Shown piece after piece: positions 6,569 through 13,340 of a stretch of 20,233 nucleotides of DNA. The DNA is taken from positions 1-20,233 of the forward strand of contig CALACZ010000147.1 of assembly GCA_937890735.1 (NCBI GenBank). Direction: 5' to 3'. Position 1 is the first letter of the stretch. Every line of letters starts with the position of its first letter. This stretch comes from an uncultured Bacillota bacterium. Lineage in GTDB: Bacteria; Bacillota; Clostridia; Oscillospirales; Oscillospiraceae. The notes below the pieces were generated by a model that worked only from the letters and a program-made list of their open reading frames with translations, was not told the origin of the DNA and did not search any database. The position numbers were made by a program, and so were the translations under genes.

Positions 6569-8134
6569 ATGAAGCAGCCGAGCTGGCTGAAGGATGCCGT
6601 CTTTTACAACATCTATCCCCAGTCGTTCTATGACTCCAACGCGGATGGCATCGGCGATCTGCCGGGCATCACGCAGAAGCTGCCGTATCTGCGCGAGCTG
6701 GGCTTTAACGCCGTCTGGCTCAATCCGTTTTACGCCTCGCCCTTCCGCGACGCGGGCTATGACATCGCGGATTTTTACAGGGTCGCGCCGCGCTACGGCA
6801 CGAACGACGATTTTGCCGCCCTCTGCCGCGCCGCGCATGAGCAGGGCATCCGCGTGGTCGTGGACCTCGTCGCGGGGCACACGGCGCTCGAATGCGAGTG
6901 GTTTCAGAAGTCCGCGCAGCCGGAAAAGAACGAATTTTCCAACCGCTATATCTGGACGGACGACTGGCAGAAGGACTATCACGGCATGGGCGTAGGCGGG
7001 CTTGCCACGCGCAACGGGATGTTCCTGCGGAACTTTTTCTACTGCCAGCCGGCGTTAAATTACGGCTTTAAGCAGATCGACGACCCCGCGTGGCAGCTGC
7101 CGATGGATCATCCCGACTGCCGCGCCACCAAGCAGGCGCTCCTCGACATCATGGAATTCTGGCTCGCGCTCGGCGCGGACGGCTTCCGGGTGGACATGGC
7201 GTCCTCGCTCATCAAAAACGACCCCGACGGCAGCGGCATCCGCGCCTTCTGGCAGGAAATTCGGCAGATGTTCGACGAAAAGCACCCCGAGTGCGTACTT
7301 ATCTCCGAGTGGTCGTATCCCGAGCGCGCCATCGCGGCGGGCTTCCACATCGACTTTATGATCCACTTTAACCTTGCGGGCTACACCAGCCTCTTCCGCG
7401 CGGAAAACCGCCCGCAGGAGTGCAACGGCTTCCCCGGCAACAGCCTGTTTCAGAAGGACGGCAACGGCTGCCTTGAAAATTTCCTGCGGGACTATGCGCG
7501 GCAGTACGCCGCCACGGACGGCAGGGGCTATATTTCGCTGCCCACCGGCAACCACGATATGCCGCGCCTTGCCTACCACCGCACGCTGCCGGAGGTCGCG
7601 GACTGCTTCGCGTTTCTGCTGACCATGCCCGGCGTGCCGTTCGTGTATTACGGTGACGAGATCGGGATGCCGTACATCCCGGAGCTGCCATCGAAGGAGG
7701 GCGGCTTCAGCCGCACCGGCGCGCGCACGCCCATGCAGTGGACGAACGGCAAAAACGCGGGCTTCTCCGAAGCAAGCGCGGACGCGCTCTACCTGCCCGT
7801 GGACGAGCACGGCGTGAGCGTGCAGACACAGATGGCGCAGGACGATTCGCTCCTGCGCACGGTGCAGCGGCTCATCGCGCTGCGAAAGTCCAGCCTCGCT
7901 CTCTGCGCCGACGGACGCGTGGAGTTCCTCAACCGCCGCCACGGCGGCTATCCGATCGTCTACCGCCGGTATGATGAACACGAGGAATTTGTCGTGTGCA
8001 TCGACCCCCTCGACGAGCCGCGGGAGTATGCGCTGGACGGCAAGTGGGAGACTGCGCTTGCGCACGGCGCGGAGTTCAAAAACGGCACGGTGCAAATGCA
8101 GCCGTTTGGCTATGCGATCCTGAAGAAAGCGTAA
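6569..8134 (+). CDS. GH13 alpha-amylase family glycosidase (alpha-glucosidase-like)
   Basis: This cytosolic 521-residue enzyme has the GH13 (beta/alpha)8 fold and no signal peptide, so it likely acts on imported oligosaccharides. It opens with the typical VFYNIYPQSFYDSNADGIGDL. Region I is VVVDLVAGH (96-104), where the usual Asn before His is Gly. Region II is GFRVDMASS, with Asp209 as the predicted nucleophile. Region III is ISEWSY, with Glu247 as the acid/base. Region IV is TGNHD, with Asp330 the transition-state stabiliser. QPALNY near 160 resembles the QPDLNW block of the oligo-1,6-glucosidase/trehalose-synthase subfamilies. A small beta C-domain ends the protein. AGGAGG lies eight bases before the ATG. 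It is likely cotranscribed with the MATE gene. The exact linkage specificity is not determinable by eye. Confidence 0.9.
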   Translation: MKQPSWLKDAVFYNIYPQSFYDSNADGIGDLPGITQKLPYLRELGFNAVWLNPFYASPFRDAGYDIADFYRVAPRYGTNDDFAALCRAAHEQGIRVVVDLVAGHTALECEWFQKSAQPEKNEFSNRYIWTDDWQKDYHGMGVGGLATRNGMFLRNFFYCQPALNYGFKQIDDPAWQLPMDHPDCRATKQALLDIMEFWLALGADGFRVDMASSLIKNDPDGSGIRAFWQEIRQMFDEKHPECVLISEWSYPERAIAAGFHIDFMIHFNLAGYTSLFRAENRPQECNGFPGNSLFQKDGNGCLENFLRDYARQYAATDGRGYISLPTGNHDMPRLAYHRTLPEVADCFAFLLTMPGVPFVYYGDEIGMPYIPELPSKEGGFSRTGARTPMQWTNGKNAGFSEASADALYLPVDEHGVSVQTQMAQDDSLLRTVQRLIALRKSSLALCADGRVEFLNRRHGGYPIVYRRYDEHEEFVVCIDPLDEPREYALDGKWETALAHGAEFKNGTVQMQPFGYAILKKA

Positions 8135-8141
8135 AAAGGCC

Positions 8142-8173
8142 TCCGCCCGCAGACAGCCTGCGGGCGGGATTTT
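8142..8173 (+). terminator. Bidirectional terminator after the GH13 gene
   Basis: CCGCCCGCAG (8143-8152) pairs with CTGCGGGCGG (8158-8167) around ACAGC. It is followed by ATTTT on the plus strand and, on the minus strand, by TTTTT (from AAAAA at 8133-8137). It can end the MATE-GH13 transcript and also the galK-galT transcript arriving from the right. Confidence 0.88.
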
Positions 8174-8180
8174 GCGCAGT

Positions 8181-8355
8181 TCAAAGCCTCCCCTTGGTGA
8201 CCAAGGGGAGGTGGCACGGCGAAGCCGTGACGGAAGGGATGAGAGGGTGTATGTTTTTCCGCACTACAGGGTGGCGCTCTGCAAACCTGCGACCTTCTGA
8301 TCTCATCAGTCAGCTTCGCTGACAGCTTCCCTTGGTCACCAAGGGAAGCCTTTGA
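8181..8355. mobile_element. 175-bp MITE-like palindromic element, non-coding
   Basis: The ends are terminal inverted repeats. TCAAAGCCTCCCCTTGG at 8181-8197 matches, with few changes, the reverse complement of the right end at 8335-8355. Each end is itself a hairpin: an 11-bp stem around TGA at 8187-8211, and an 11-bp stem around TCA at 8325-8349. Inner smaller hairpins follow symmetrically: CACGGC-GAA-GCCGTG (8215-8229) and GTCAGC-TTC-GCTGAC (8309-8323). The middle (about 8240-8305) shows no ORF with a start site. No clear target-site duplication is visible. The form suits a miniature inverted-repeat element or a transcribed intergenic repeat of gut Clostridia; copy number cannot be seen here. 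Confidence 0.65.
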
Positions 8356-8381
8356 CTTCTGCAAATCGCCGCTGCTTCAGA

Positions 8382-8422
8382 ATTACGACGGGCGGGGCAA
8401 GCCCCTCCCCTACATTACGACG
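8382..8422. repeat. GC-rich palindrome flanked by 9-bp direct repeats
   Basis: ATTACGACG occurs at 8382-8390 and again at 8414-8422. Between them GGCGGGGC-AA-GCCCCTCC forms a hairpin with one mismatch. The direct repeats could be a target duplication around a tiny inserted palindrome, or simply part of a dispersed repeat unit. It ends five bases before the galT stop codon on the opposite strand. No T-tract follows on either strand, so it is not a standard terminator. Confidence 0.5.
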
Positions 8423-8427
8423 CACTG

Positions 8428-9927
8428 CTAAATCACTTCCGCGCCTGCTGTTTTTGCGAATCTCAAAAACGCCTCGCGTCCTGCCGTGGTGCATTTATAA
8501 ACGCCCGCGTCGGCGAGAACCTGGGCGAACACCGCGCCGACCTCCTGTCGCAGGACCTCGTCGATATTCTCCTCTGTGAGGGCGCGGCGGGCTTGGATAT
8601 TTTCTGCCCAATCGGCGTGCTTGCACAGCGTCTCGCTCGCGCGCAGGTCGCCGCCGGTCAGCAGCGCCGTGCGCAGGGCGGCAAGCTCCGTGTCCAGCCG
8701 CGCGGGCAGGACGGCGAGTCCCATGACCTCGATGAGCCCGATGTTCTCTTTTTTGATATGGTGCAGCTCCGGGTGCGGGTGATACACGCCCAGCGGATAC
8801 TGCTCGGTGGTGAGGTTGTTGCGCAGCACCAGATCGAGCTCAAACAGCTCGCCGCGCCGGCGCGCAACGGGCGTGATGGTATTGTGCGGTTCACCGCCCG
8901 TCTCGCTGAAAACAAACGCCGCCTCGTCGCTGTAGCCGCGCCAGTCGTTCAGGATACGCTCGGCAAGCGCTGCCAGCCGCGCGGGATCACTGCCCGTCAG
9001 GCGCAGGACCGACATCGCCCAGCGCACGATCCCCGCCTGAATGTCCGCAAAATCGCGGAAGCGCAGCGCCTGCTCGATGGGTGCGAGCTCCATGGCAAAG
9101 TGATACCGCCCGCCCTGAAAATGGTCGTGACTGAGGATCGAGCCGCCCACGATGGGCAGGTCCGCATTCGAGCCGAGGAAATAGTGCGGGAACTGCCCTA
9201 CAAAATCGAGAAGCCGGTCAAACGTGGCGCGCGAAATTTGCATGGGCACATGATGCGCGTTCAGGACGATGCAGTGCTCGTTGTAGTACACATACGGCGA
9301 ATATTGCAGATACCAGTCACTGCCCGCAAGTGTCAAGGGCACGATGCGGTGATTTTCGCGCGCCGGATGGTCGAGTCTGCCGAAATAGCCCTCATTTTCC
9401 GCGCAGAGCTGGCACAGGGGATAGCCGCCCGGCGCGGCGTTTTTTGCCGCCGCGATGGCGCGCGGGTCTTTTTCGGGCTTGGAGCGGTTGATGGTGATGT
9501 CGAGCGTGCCGAAGTTGCTTGCATAGCGCCACTTGCGGTCCTTTGCGATGCGGTCGCGCCGGATGTAGTTCGTGTTCCGGCTGAAGGCGTAGAACCAGTC
9601 GGTCGCCGCCTGCGGACTGAGCGCGTACAGCGCGCGGAATTTGCCGCGCACCTCGCGCGGCGCGGGCGTGAGCGCGCCCATCAGGCGCGTATCGAACAGG
9701 TCGCGCGAGGCGATGCCGTCCTCGATCACGCCGCGCCGGACGGCGTCGTCCGTGAGCGTGTTCAGCAGCTCATGCAGCGGCGCGTTTTCAGCGGGAGCGG
9801 CGGGGTCAAAGGCGGAACGCTCCAAAATGCCGAGCAGCGTATTGACTGCCCACGTCTCGTCGCACGCCTCCAGAAGCCCCGCGCGCACGGCGTATTGTAC
9901 AAGACCCGAAATGGCAGAACCGATCAT
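8428..9927 (-). CDS. galT: UDP-glucose--hexose-1-phosphate uridylyltransferase, class II
   Basis: GalT exchanges UMP between UDP-glucose and galactose-1-phosphate, giving glucose-1-phosphate and UDP-galactose in the Leloir pathway. The protein is 499 residues, the length of the Firmicutes class II form (about 350 in the E. coli type). Visible marks are INRSKPEKDP (146-155), LCQLC (171-175), NAHHVPM (223-229) and the active-site region GGSILSHDHFQGG (261-273). The reading frame continues well upstream, but the true start is ATG at 9927, which overlaps the galK stop as ATGA; the upstream extension lies inside galK and is low-complexity. It is translationally coupled to galK. No T-rich terminator follows directly; transcripts probably pass the repeats and stop at 8142-8173. 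Confidence 0.95.
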   Translation of the reverse strand: MIGSAISGLVQYAVRAGLLEACDETWAVNTLLGILERSAFDPAAPAENAPLHELLNTLTDDAVRRGVIEDGIASRDLFDTRLMGALTPAPREVRGKFRALYALSPQAATDWFYAFSRNTNYIRRDRIAKDRKWRYASNFGTLDITINRSKPEKDPRAIAAAKNAAPGGYPLCQLCAENEGYFGRLDHPARENHRIVPLTLAGSDWYLQYSPYVYYNEHCIVLNAHHVPMQISRATFDRLLDFVGQFPHYFLGSNADLPIVGGSILSHDHFQGGRYHFAMELAPIEQALRFRDFADIQAGIVRWAMSVLRLTGSDPARLAALAERILNDWRGYSDEAAFVFSETGGEPHNTITPVARRRGELFELDLVLRNNLTTEQYPLGVYHPHPELHHIKKENIGLIEVMGLAVLPARLDTELAALRTALLTGGDLRASETLCKHADWAENIQARRALTEENIDEVLRQEVGAVFAQVLADAGVYKCTTAGREAFLRFAKTAGAEVI

Positions 9928-11108
9928 GCGTGTTCCTCCAGCAGCACGCCGCCCTCCGGGCGGACGGACAGAATGTGGCAGCTTCCCGCGCCGAGCACGG
10001 CTTCCATGCCGCAGCGGAAATGTTCCAGCGCGTCCAGCGGGACGAACGCCTGGATCGTCCCGGCAAAGCCGCCGCCGTGTACGCGGCACGCGCCGCGCCC
10101 GCCGAGCAGCTTTTCCGCCAGCGCCAGCGCGAGCGCCATATGCTGCCCGCGCGTCGCGCCCAGCGGCACAACGTCCTGCAAGTACAGCCACGACGAGCGC
10201 CCGGACTCGCTGACCTGCCGCAGAAATTCGTCAAAGTCCCCGCGCGCGAGCGCGTCCGCCTGCTGCGTCACGCGGCGGTCGTCGTCAAAAAAGTGCATCG
10301 CGCGCAGCGTGGCGCGGTCGCCCGCAGCCCGGCGCACGGCGGGCAGATTCTCATAAAACGCCGCTTCCTCGACATCGCGCAGATATTCTTTCCCAAACAC
10401 CGCCGCGACCTCGCGCATCTCCGCCGGGATGGCGGCGTACTGGTCGGTCAGCGCGGCGTGATCCGCGCCGGTGTCGAGAATGCACAGCGCATAGCCGAGC
10501 GCGTGCAGATCCAGCTCCACCCGGCGCACCTGCGGCGCGGCGGGGGCGGCAAAGTCGATGGCGACCACGCCGCCGACCGCCGACGCGGTCTGATCCATCA
10601 GCCCGCACGGCTTGCCGAAATACACATTCTCCGCCCACTGCCCGATCTGCGCGACCTGCACGGGCGTAAATTTTCCGCCGCAGAAGAGGTGGTTGAGGAT
10701 CGTGCCGAGGAGCACCTCAAACGCCGCCGAGGACGAAAGCCCGCTGCCGGGCAGCACCGTGGAGGTCACATAGGCGTCGATGCCCTCCAGCTTTGCCCCG
10801 AGCTGCGCAAAGCGCGCGGCAACGCCCCGGATGAGCGCGGCGGTCGTGCCAGCCTCGTCCGGCTTCTGCGTCAGATCGTCCAGCGCCACGCGGCACAGGG
10901 GATAGCCCTCGGAGAGGACGCGGATGCAGCCGAGACCGTTTTTTGCCACGGTCGCGCGCGTGTCCAGATCGACCGCCGCCGCCAGCACATGACCGTGCTG
11001 ATGGTCGGTATGGTTGCCGCCCAGCTCCGTGCGCCCCGGCGCGGAAAACACCCAGCGCGGGCGCGTCTGAAAATGGCGCGAAAATTCCGGGTTTCTGAGA
11101 TCCTGCAT
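9924..11108 (-). CDS. galK: Galactokinase
   Basis: GalK phosphorylates alpha-D-galactose to galactose-1-phosphate, the substrate of the adjacent galT product. The protein is 394 residues and belongs to the GHMP kinase family. The sugar-binding signature is GRTELGGNHTDHQHG (25-39), the ATP-binding loop is LPGSGLSSSAAFE (119-131), the catalytic Asp172 is in GLMDQTASAVGG (169-180), and motif 3 is VHGGGFAGT (343-351). The signature has GNHTDHQ where E. coli has GEHTDYN; the Asn-His form is seen in Clostridial galactokinases. The ATG at 11108 has AGGGA five bases upstream. galM and galE, a transporter and a Lac/Gal-type regulator are not in this window. Confidence 0.95.
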   Translation of the reverse strand: MQDLRNPEFSRHFQTRPRWVFSAPGRTELGGNHTDHQHGHVLAAAVDLDTRATVAKNGLGCIRVLSEGYPLCRVALDDLTQKPDEAGTTAALIRGVAARFAQLGAKLEGIDAYVTSTVLPGSGLSSSAAFEVLLGTILNHLFCGGKFTPVQVAQIGQWAENVYFGKPCGLMDQTASAVGGVVAIDFAAPAAPQVRRVELDLHALGYALCILDTGADHAALTDQYAAIPAEMREVAAVFGKEYLRDVEEAAFYENLPAVRRAAGDRATLRAMHFFDDDRRVTQQADALARGDFDEFLRQVSESGRSSWLYLQDVVPLGATRGQHMALALALAEKLLGGRGACRVHGGGFAGTIQAFVPLDALEHFRCGMEAVLGAGSCHILSVRPEGGVLLEEHA

Positions 11109-11142
11109 GGAAATCCCTCACTCTATCATCAATATCCCTGCC

Positions 11143-11172
11143 ATGATACCACGCGCCGCGCGGCGCACGCAA
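11143..11172 (-). promoter_or_regulatory. Predicted promoter of galK-galT with palindromic spacer
   Basis: On the minus strand, TTGCGT (11172-11167), an 18-bp spacer and TATCAT (11148-11143) lie about 34 bp upstream of the galK ATG. The spacer contains GCGCCGCGCGGCGC (11153-11166), a perfect 14-bp palindrome, in a place where a bound repressor would block polymerase. The -35 box is weak, as expected if an activator or repressor controls it. GC-alternating palindromes arise easily in this genome. Confidence 0.5.
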
Positions 11173-11269
11173 CGATTTTTTCCAGCTCCGGCAGAAGTTG
11201 ACTGCTTTTGCAATCTGCTGTGTGCCAAAATGGAAAAACTCAGGAAATCCGAATGGGAGAGTGGAGAGA

Positions 11270-11878
11270 ATGCGGCAAAAATTTCGATGTGCCGCCGCGC
11301 TGGCGGCGGTTTTTCTGGCGCTCTGCGCGCCATGCCGGGCGGCGGAGACGATCGAGCACCCTGCGTATCTGGCGGGCTTTGCGGACGGGACGATGCGCCC
11401 GGACGCGCCGCTCACGCGCGAGCAGCTTGCGCAGATCGTCTACCGGCTGCTGCCGGAGGCTGTGCGGGAAACCGAGCCGCGCGCGGCGGCGTATGTGGAC
11501 GTTCCGGCGAACCGCTGGTCATACCGCGCGGTGTGTACGCTGACAGAGCTCGGCGTGTGGTCGGACGACCGGCAGGCGCATTTTGCGCCGACGCAGGCGG
11601 TGACGTGCGCGGAATTTGCCGAAACGCTCCGCCGTGCCGGGGCAGTTCTTCCGCAGCTCGCGGCAGCGCAAGCGCCGGAGGACGCGGACGTGCCGCTTTC
11701 ACGCGGGCAGGCGGCGCAGGCGCTCAATGCGCTTCTGGGGCGCGCGGACGAGACGGCGCTGGGCGGCGTGCTGACGTGGCGCGATGTGGACGAAAATGAC
11801 CCGTATTTTGCCGCGATCCGCGAGGCTGCCAACCCGCACAGCGTGATGCCGGACGGGGTGTGGGATGCGGTAGGATAG
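11270..11878 (+). CDS. Short secreted SLH-domain protein
   Basis: A 202-residue exported protein. The N-terminus is a Sec signal peptide (MRQKFR, hydrophobic core about 8-21, cleavage probably near CRA-AE at 24/25). SLH-like units follow. The first is around 32-61 (LAGFADGTMRPDAPLTREQ). The second is around 74-123 (YVDVPANRWSYRAV ... FAPTQAVTCAEFAETL). A third, degenerate one is around 140-185 (LSRGQAAQAL ... FRDV-like WRDVDENDPYFAAI). SLH modules tether proteins to pyruvylated secondary cell-wall polymers; here no other domain is attached. ATG at 11270 is preferred to an in-frame ATG at 11198: GGGAGA lies nine bases upstream and the signal peptide then starts correctly. It is divergent from galK. 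Its promoter is not clear. Confidence 0.75.
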   Translation: MRQKFRCAAALAAVFLALCAPCRAAETIEHPAYLAGFADGTMRPDAPLTREQLAQIVYRLLPEAVRETEPRAAAYVDVPANRWSYRAVCTLTELGVWSDDRQAHFAPTQAVTCAEFAETLRRAGAVLPQLAAAQAPEDADVPLSRGQAAQALNALLGRADETALGGVLTWRDVDENDPYFAAIREAANPHSVMPDGVWDAVG

Positions 11879-11880
11879 AC

Positions 11881-11909
11881 TATACAAATCGTTCCCGGCG
11901 CGGTATAAT
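11881..11909 (+). promoter_or_regulatory. Predicted promoter of the ROK-nagA-ABC operon
   Basis: TATACA (11881-11886, 4 of 6 matches), a 17-bp spacer and a perfect TATAAT (11904-11909) lie 47 bp upstream of the ROK gene start. No terminator is seen between the SLH gene (ending 11878) and this promoter, so some read-through is possible. Confidence 0.7.
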
Positions 11910-11925
11910 GTGCCTGACTACAACG

Positions 11926-11942
11926 TCCGCGCGCCGCGCGGA
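11926..11942 (+). promoter_or_regulatory. Perfect inverted repeat in the ROK-gene leader
   Basis: TCCGCGCG (11926-11933) and CGCGCGGA (11935-11942) form an 8-bp perfect inverted repeat around one C. It lies 16 bases after the -10 box, and its right arm runs into the purine-rich ribosome-binding stretch (GGAGGACGGGAGGA, 11940-11953). It could be an operator or an RNA hairpin near the ribosome site. The one-base centre favours a DNA operator reading. Confidence 0.4.
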
Positions 11943-11956
11943 GGACGGGAGGAACT

Positions 11957-13336
11957 ATGGAATATCTGGGCGTTTCGTTCGAGCTGGGCAATGTGCCGCA
12001 GCTTGAGCCGGACTTTATCCCCTTTGCCGCGTGGGCGCGCGCGTATTTGCGCGGCGCGGGCGTGCCGGTATCCGTGGCGGTCGAGCGCGAGGGCGGCAAG
12101 GTGACGGTGCGCCATACGCGCATCCACGGCACGGCTGCCATGCACGACGCCGACCGGCGGTATCTGGAGCGGTATGTGAAATTCCTGCTGTGGAGCGTGG
12201 GCGGCTGGCGCGTATATCTGCGCGGCGCGGACGAGCTGGGGCACGAGCTTCAGCAGGACTACGCCCCCGGCGGCGCACGGGCATTTGACGTGCAGTTCAT
12301 GCAGGACGTGTATGAGCGCCCGTTTGAGATCGTCGTGTGCGGCGCGGATGCAGACTTCCCCGCCGAGCACGATAGCGCCGTGCGCATCGGCGGGCATACC
12401 GACGGCTGCCGCATCGGCTTTGACGCAGGCGGCAGCGACCGCAAGGTCTCGGCGGTGGTGGACGGCAGGGTCGTCTACTCCGAGGAGACGGTGTGGCTGC
12501 CCAAGCTCTCGGAGGACCCGCAGTATCAGTATGACGGCATCCTCGACTCGTTCCGCACGGCGGCGTCCAAAATGCCGCGCGTGGACGCCATCGGCGTTTC
12601 GTCGGCGGGCGTGTTCATCGGCAACAGCCCGATGGTATCGTCCCTGTTCATCAAAGTCCCGCGCAGCCGCCGCGAGGAAGTCAAAACGATCTACGACCGC
12701 GCCGCGGCGGAGATCGGCGCGCCCATCGTGGTCGCCAACGACGGCGACGTGACCGCGCTGGCGGGTTCGATGAGCCTGGGCGTGACGGGCGTGATGGGGC
12801 TTGCGATGGGCACGAGCGAGGCGGTCGGGTATGTAGACCGCGAGGGGAACGTCCTCGGCTGGTTCAACGAGCTGGCGTTTGCCCCGGTCGATCTGAACGA
12901 GCGCGCCATGCGCGACGAATGGTCGGGCGATCTCGGCGTGGGGTGCAAATATTTTTCGCAGGACGCCGTTCTCAAGCTCGCACCCGCGGCGGGCATCGAG
13001 CTCGACGGCACAAAGTCGCTTGCCGAGCAGCTCAAGCAGGCGCAGGCGCTCATGGAGCGGGGCGATGTGCGCGCGGAGGCGATCTGGCGCACGATCGGCT
13101 GCTATCTTGCGCACACGCTGCGGCTGTACGCCGATTTTTACGACATTCGCCATCTGCTGGTGCTCGGGCGCGTGGTGTCCGGGCGCGGCGGCGAGGTGCT
13201 CATCGACGAGTGCCGCCGCGTGCTGCGCGAGGACTACCCGGAGCTGACGGGCATCGAACTTCTGCTGCCGGATGAAAAGACCCGCCGCGTCGGGCAGTCG
13301 GTGGCGGCAGCGAGCCTGCCGCAGATCGGAGGCTGA
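11957..13336 (+). CDS. ROK-family (sugar kinase-like) protein with N-terminal extension
   Basis: This 459-residue protein has two parts. Residues 1 to about 150 match no family I recognise and contain no clear helix-turn-helix. From residue 152 an ROK/hexokinase-type ATPase fold begins: phosphate-1 loop FDAGGSDRKVSAVVDG (155-170), VSSAGVF (214-220), the catalytic block VVANDGDVTALAG (258-270, Asp262) and an MGTS adenosine-type loop (284-287). Typical ROK proteins are about 290-400 residues. The ROK zinc motif CxCGxxGCxE and the substrate EIGH motif are not present; the matching places read NELAFAPVD (304-312) and GVGCKYFSQDA (327-337). It lies 4 bp ahead of nagA, so an amino-sugar kinase or sugar-sensing role is the natural guess, but loss of those motifs makes the activity uncertain. 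Confidence 0.72.
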   Translation: MEYLGVSFELGNVPQLEPDFIPFAAWARAYLRGAGVPVSVAVEREGGKVTVRHTRIHGTAAMHDADRRYLERYVKFLLWSVGGWRVYLRGADELGHELQQDYAPGGARAFDVQFMQDVYERPFEIVVCGADADFPAEHDSAVRIGGHTDGCRIGFDAGGSDRKVSAVVDGRVVYSEETVWLPKLSEDPQYQYDGILDSFRTAASKMPRVDAIGVSSAGVFIGNSPMVSSLFIKVPRSRREEVKTIYDRAAAEIGAPIVVANDGDVTALAGSMSLGVTGVMGLAMGTSEAVGYVDREGNVLGWFNELAFAPVDLNERAMRDEWSGDLGVGCKYFSQDAVLKLAPAAGIELDGTKSLAEQLKQAQALMERGDVRAEAIWRTIGCYLAHTLRLYADFYDIRHLLVLGRVVSGRGGEVLIDECRRVLREDYPELTGIELLLPDEKTRRVGQSVAAASLPQIGG

Positions 13337-13340
13337 CGGT

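Noticed and set aside
9928..10191. Upstream in-frame extension of galT
   Set aside because: It lies inside galK, gives an Arg/Ala-rich low-complexity peptide, and the ATGA overlap start gives a protein of normal class II length.
8593..10356. Plus-strand open frame of 587 codons opposite galT and galK
   Set aside because: It is antisense to both clear gal genes, has no ribosome site that stands out and no recognisable motif; it mirrors the codon bias of the real genes.
11198..11269. Longer start for the SLH protein at 11198
   Set aside because: It would put about 24 polar residues ahead of a clear signal peptide, and the ATG at 11270 has a better-placed GGGAGA.
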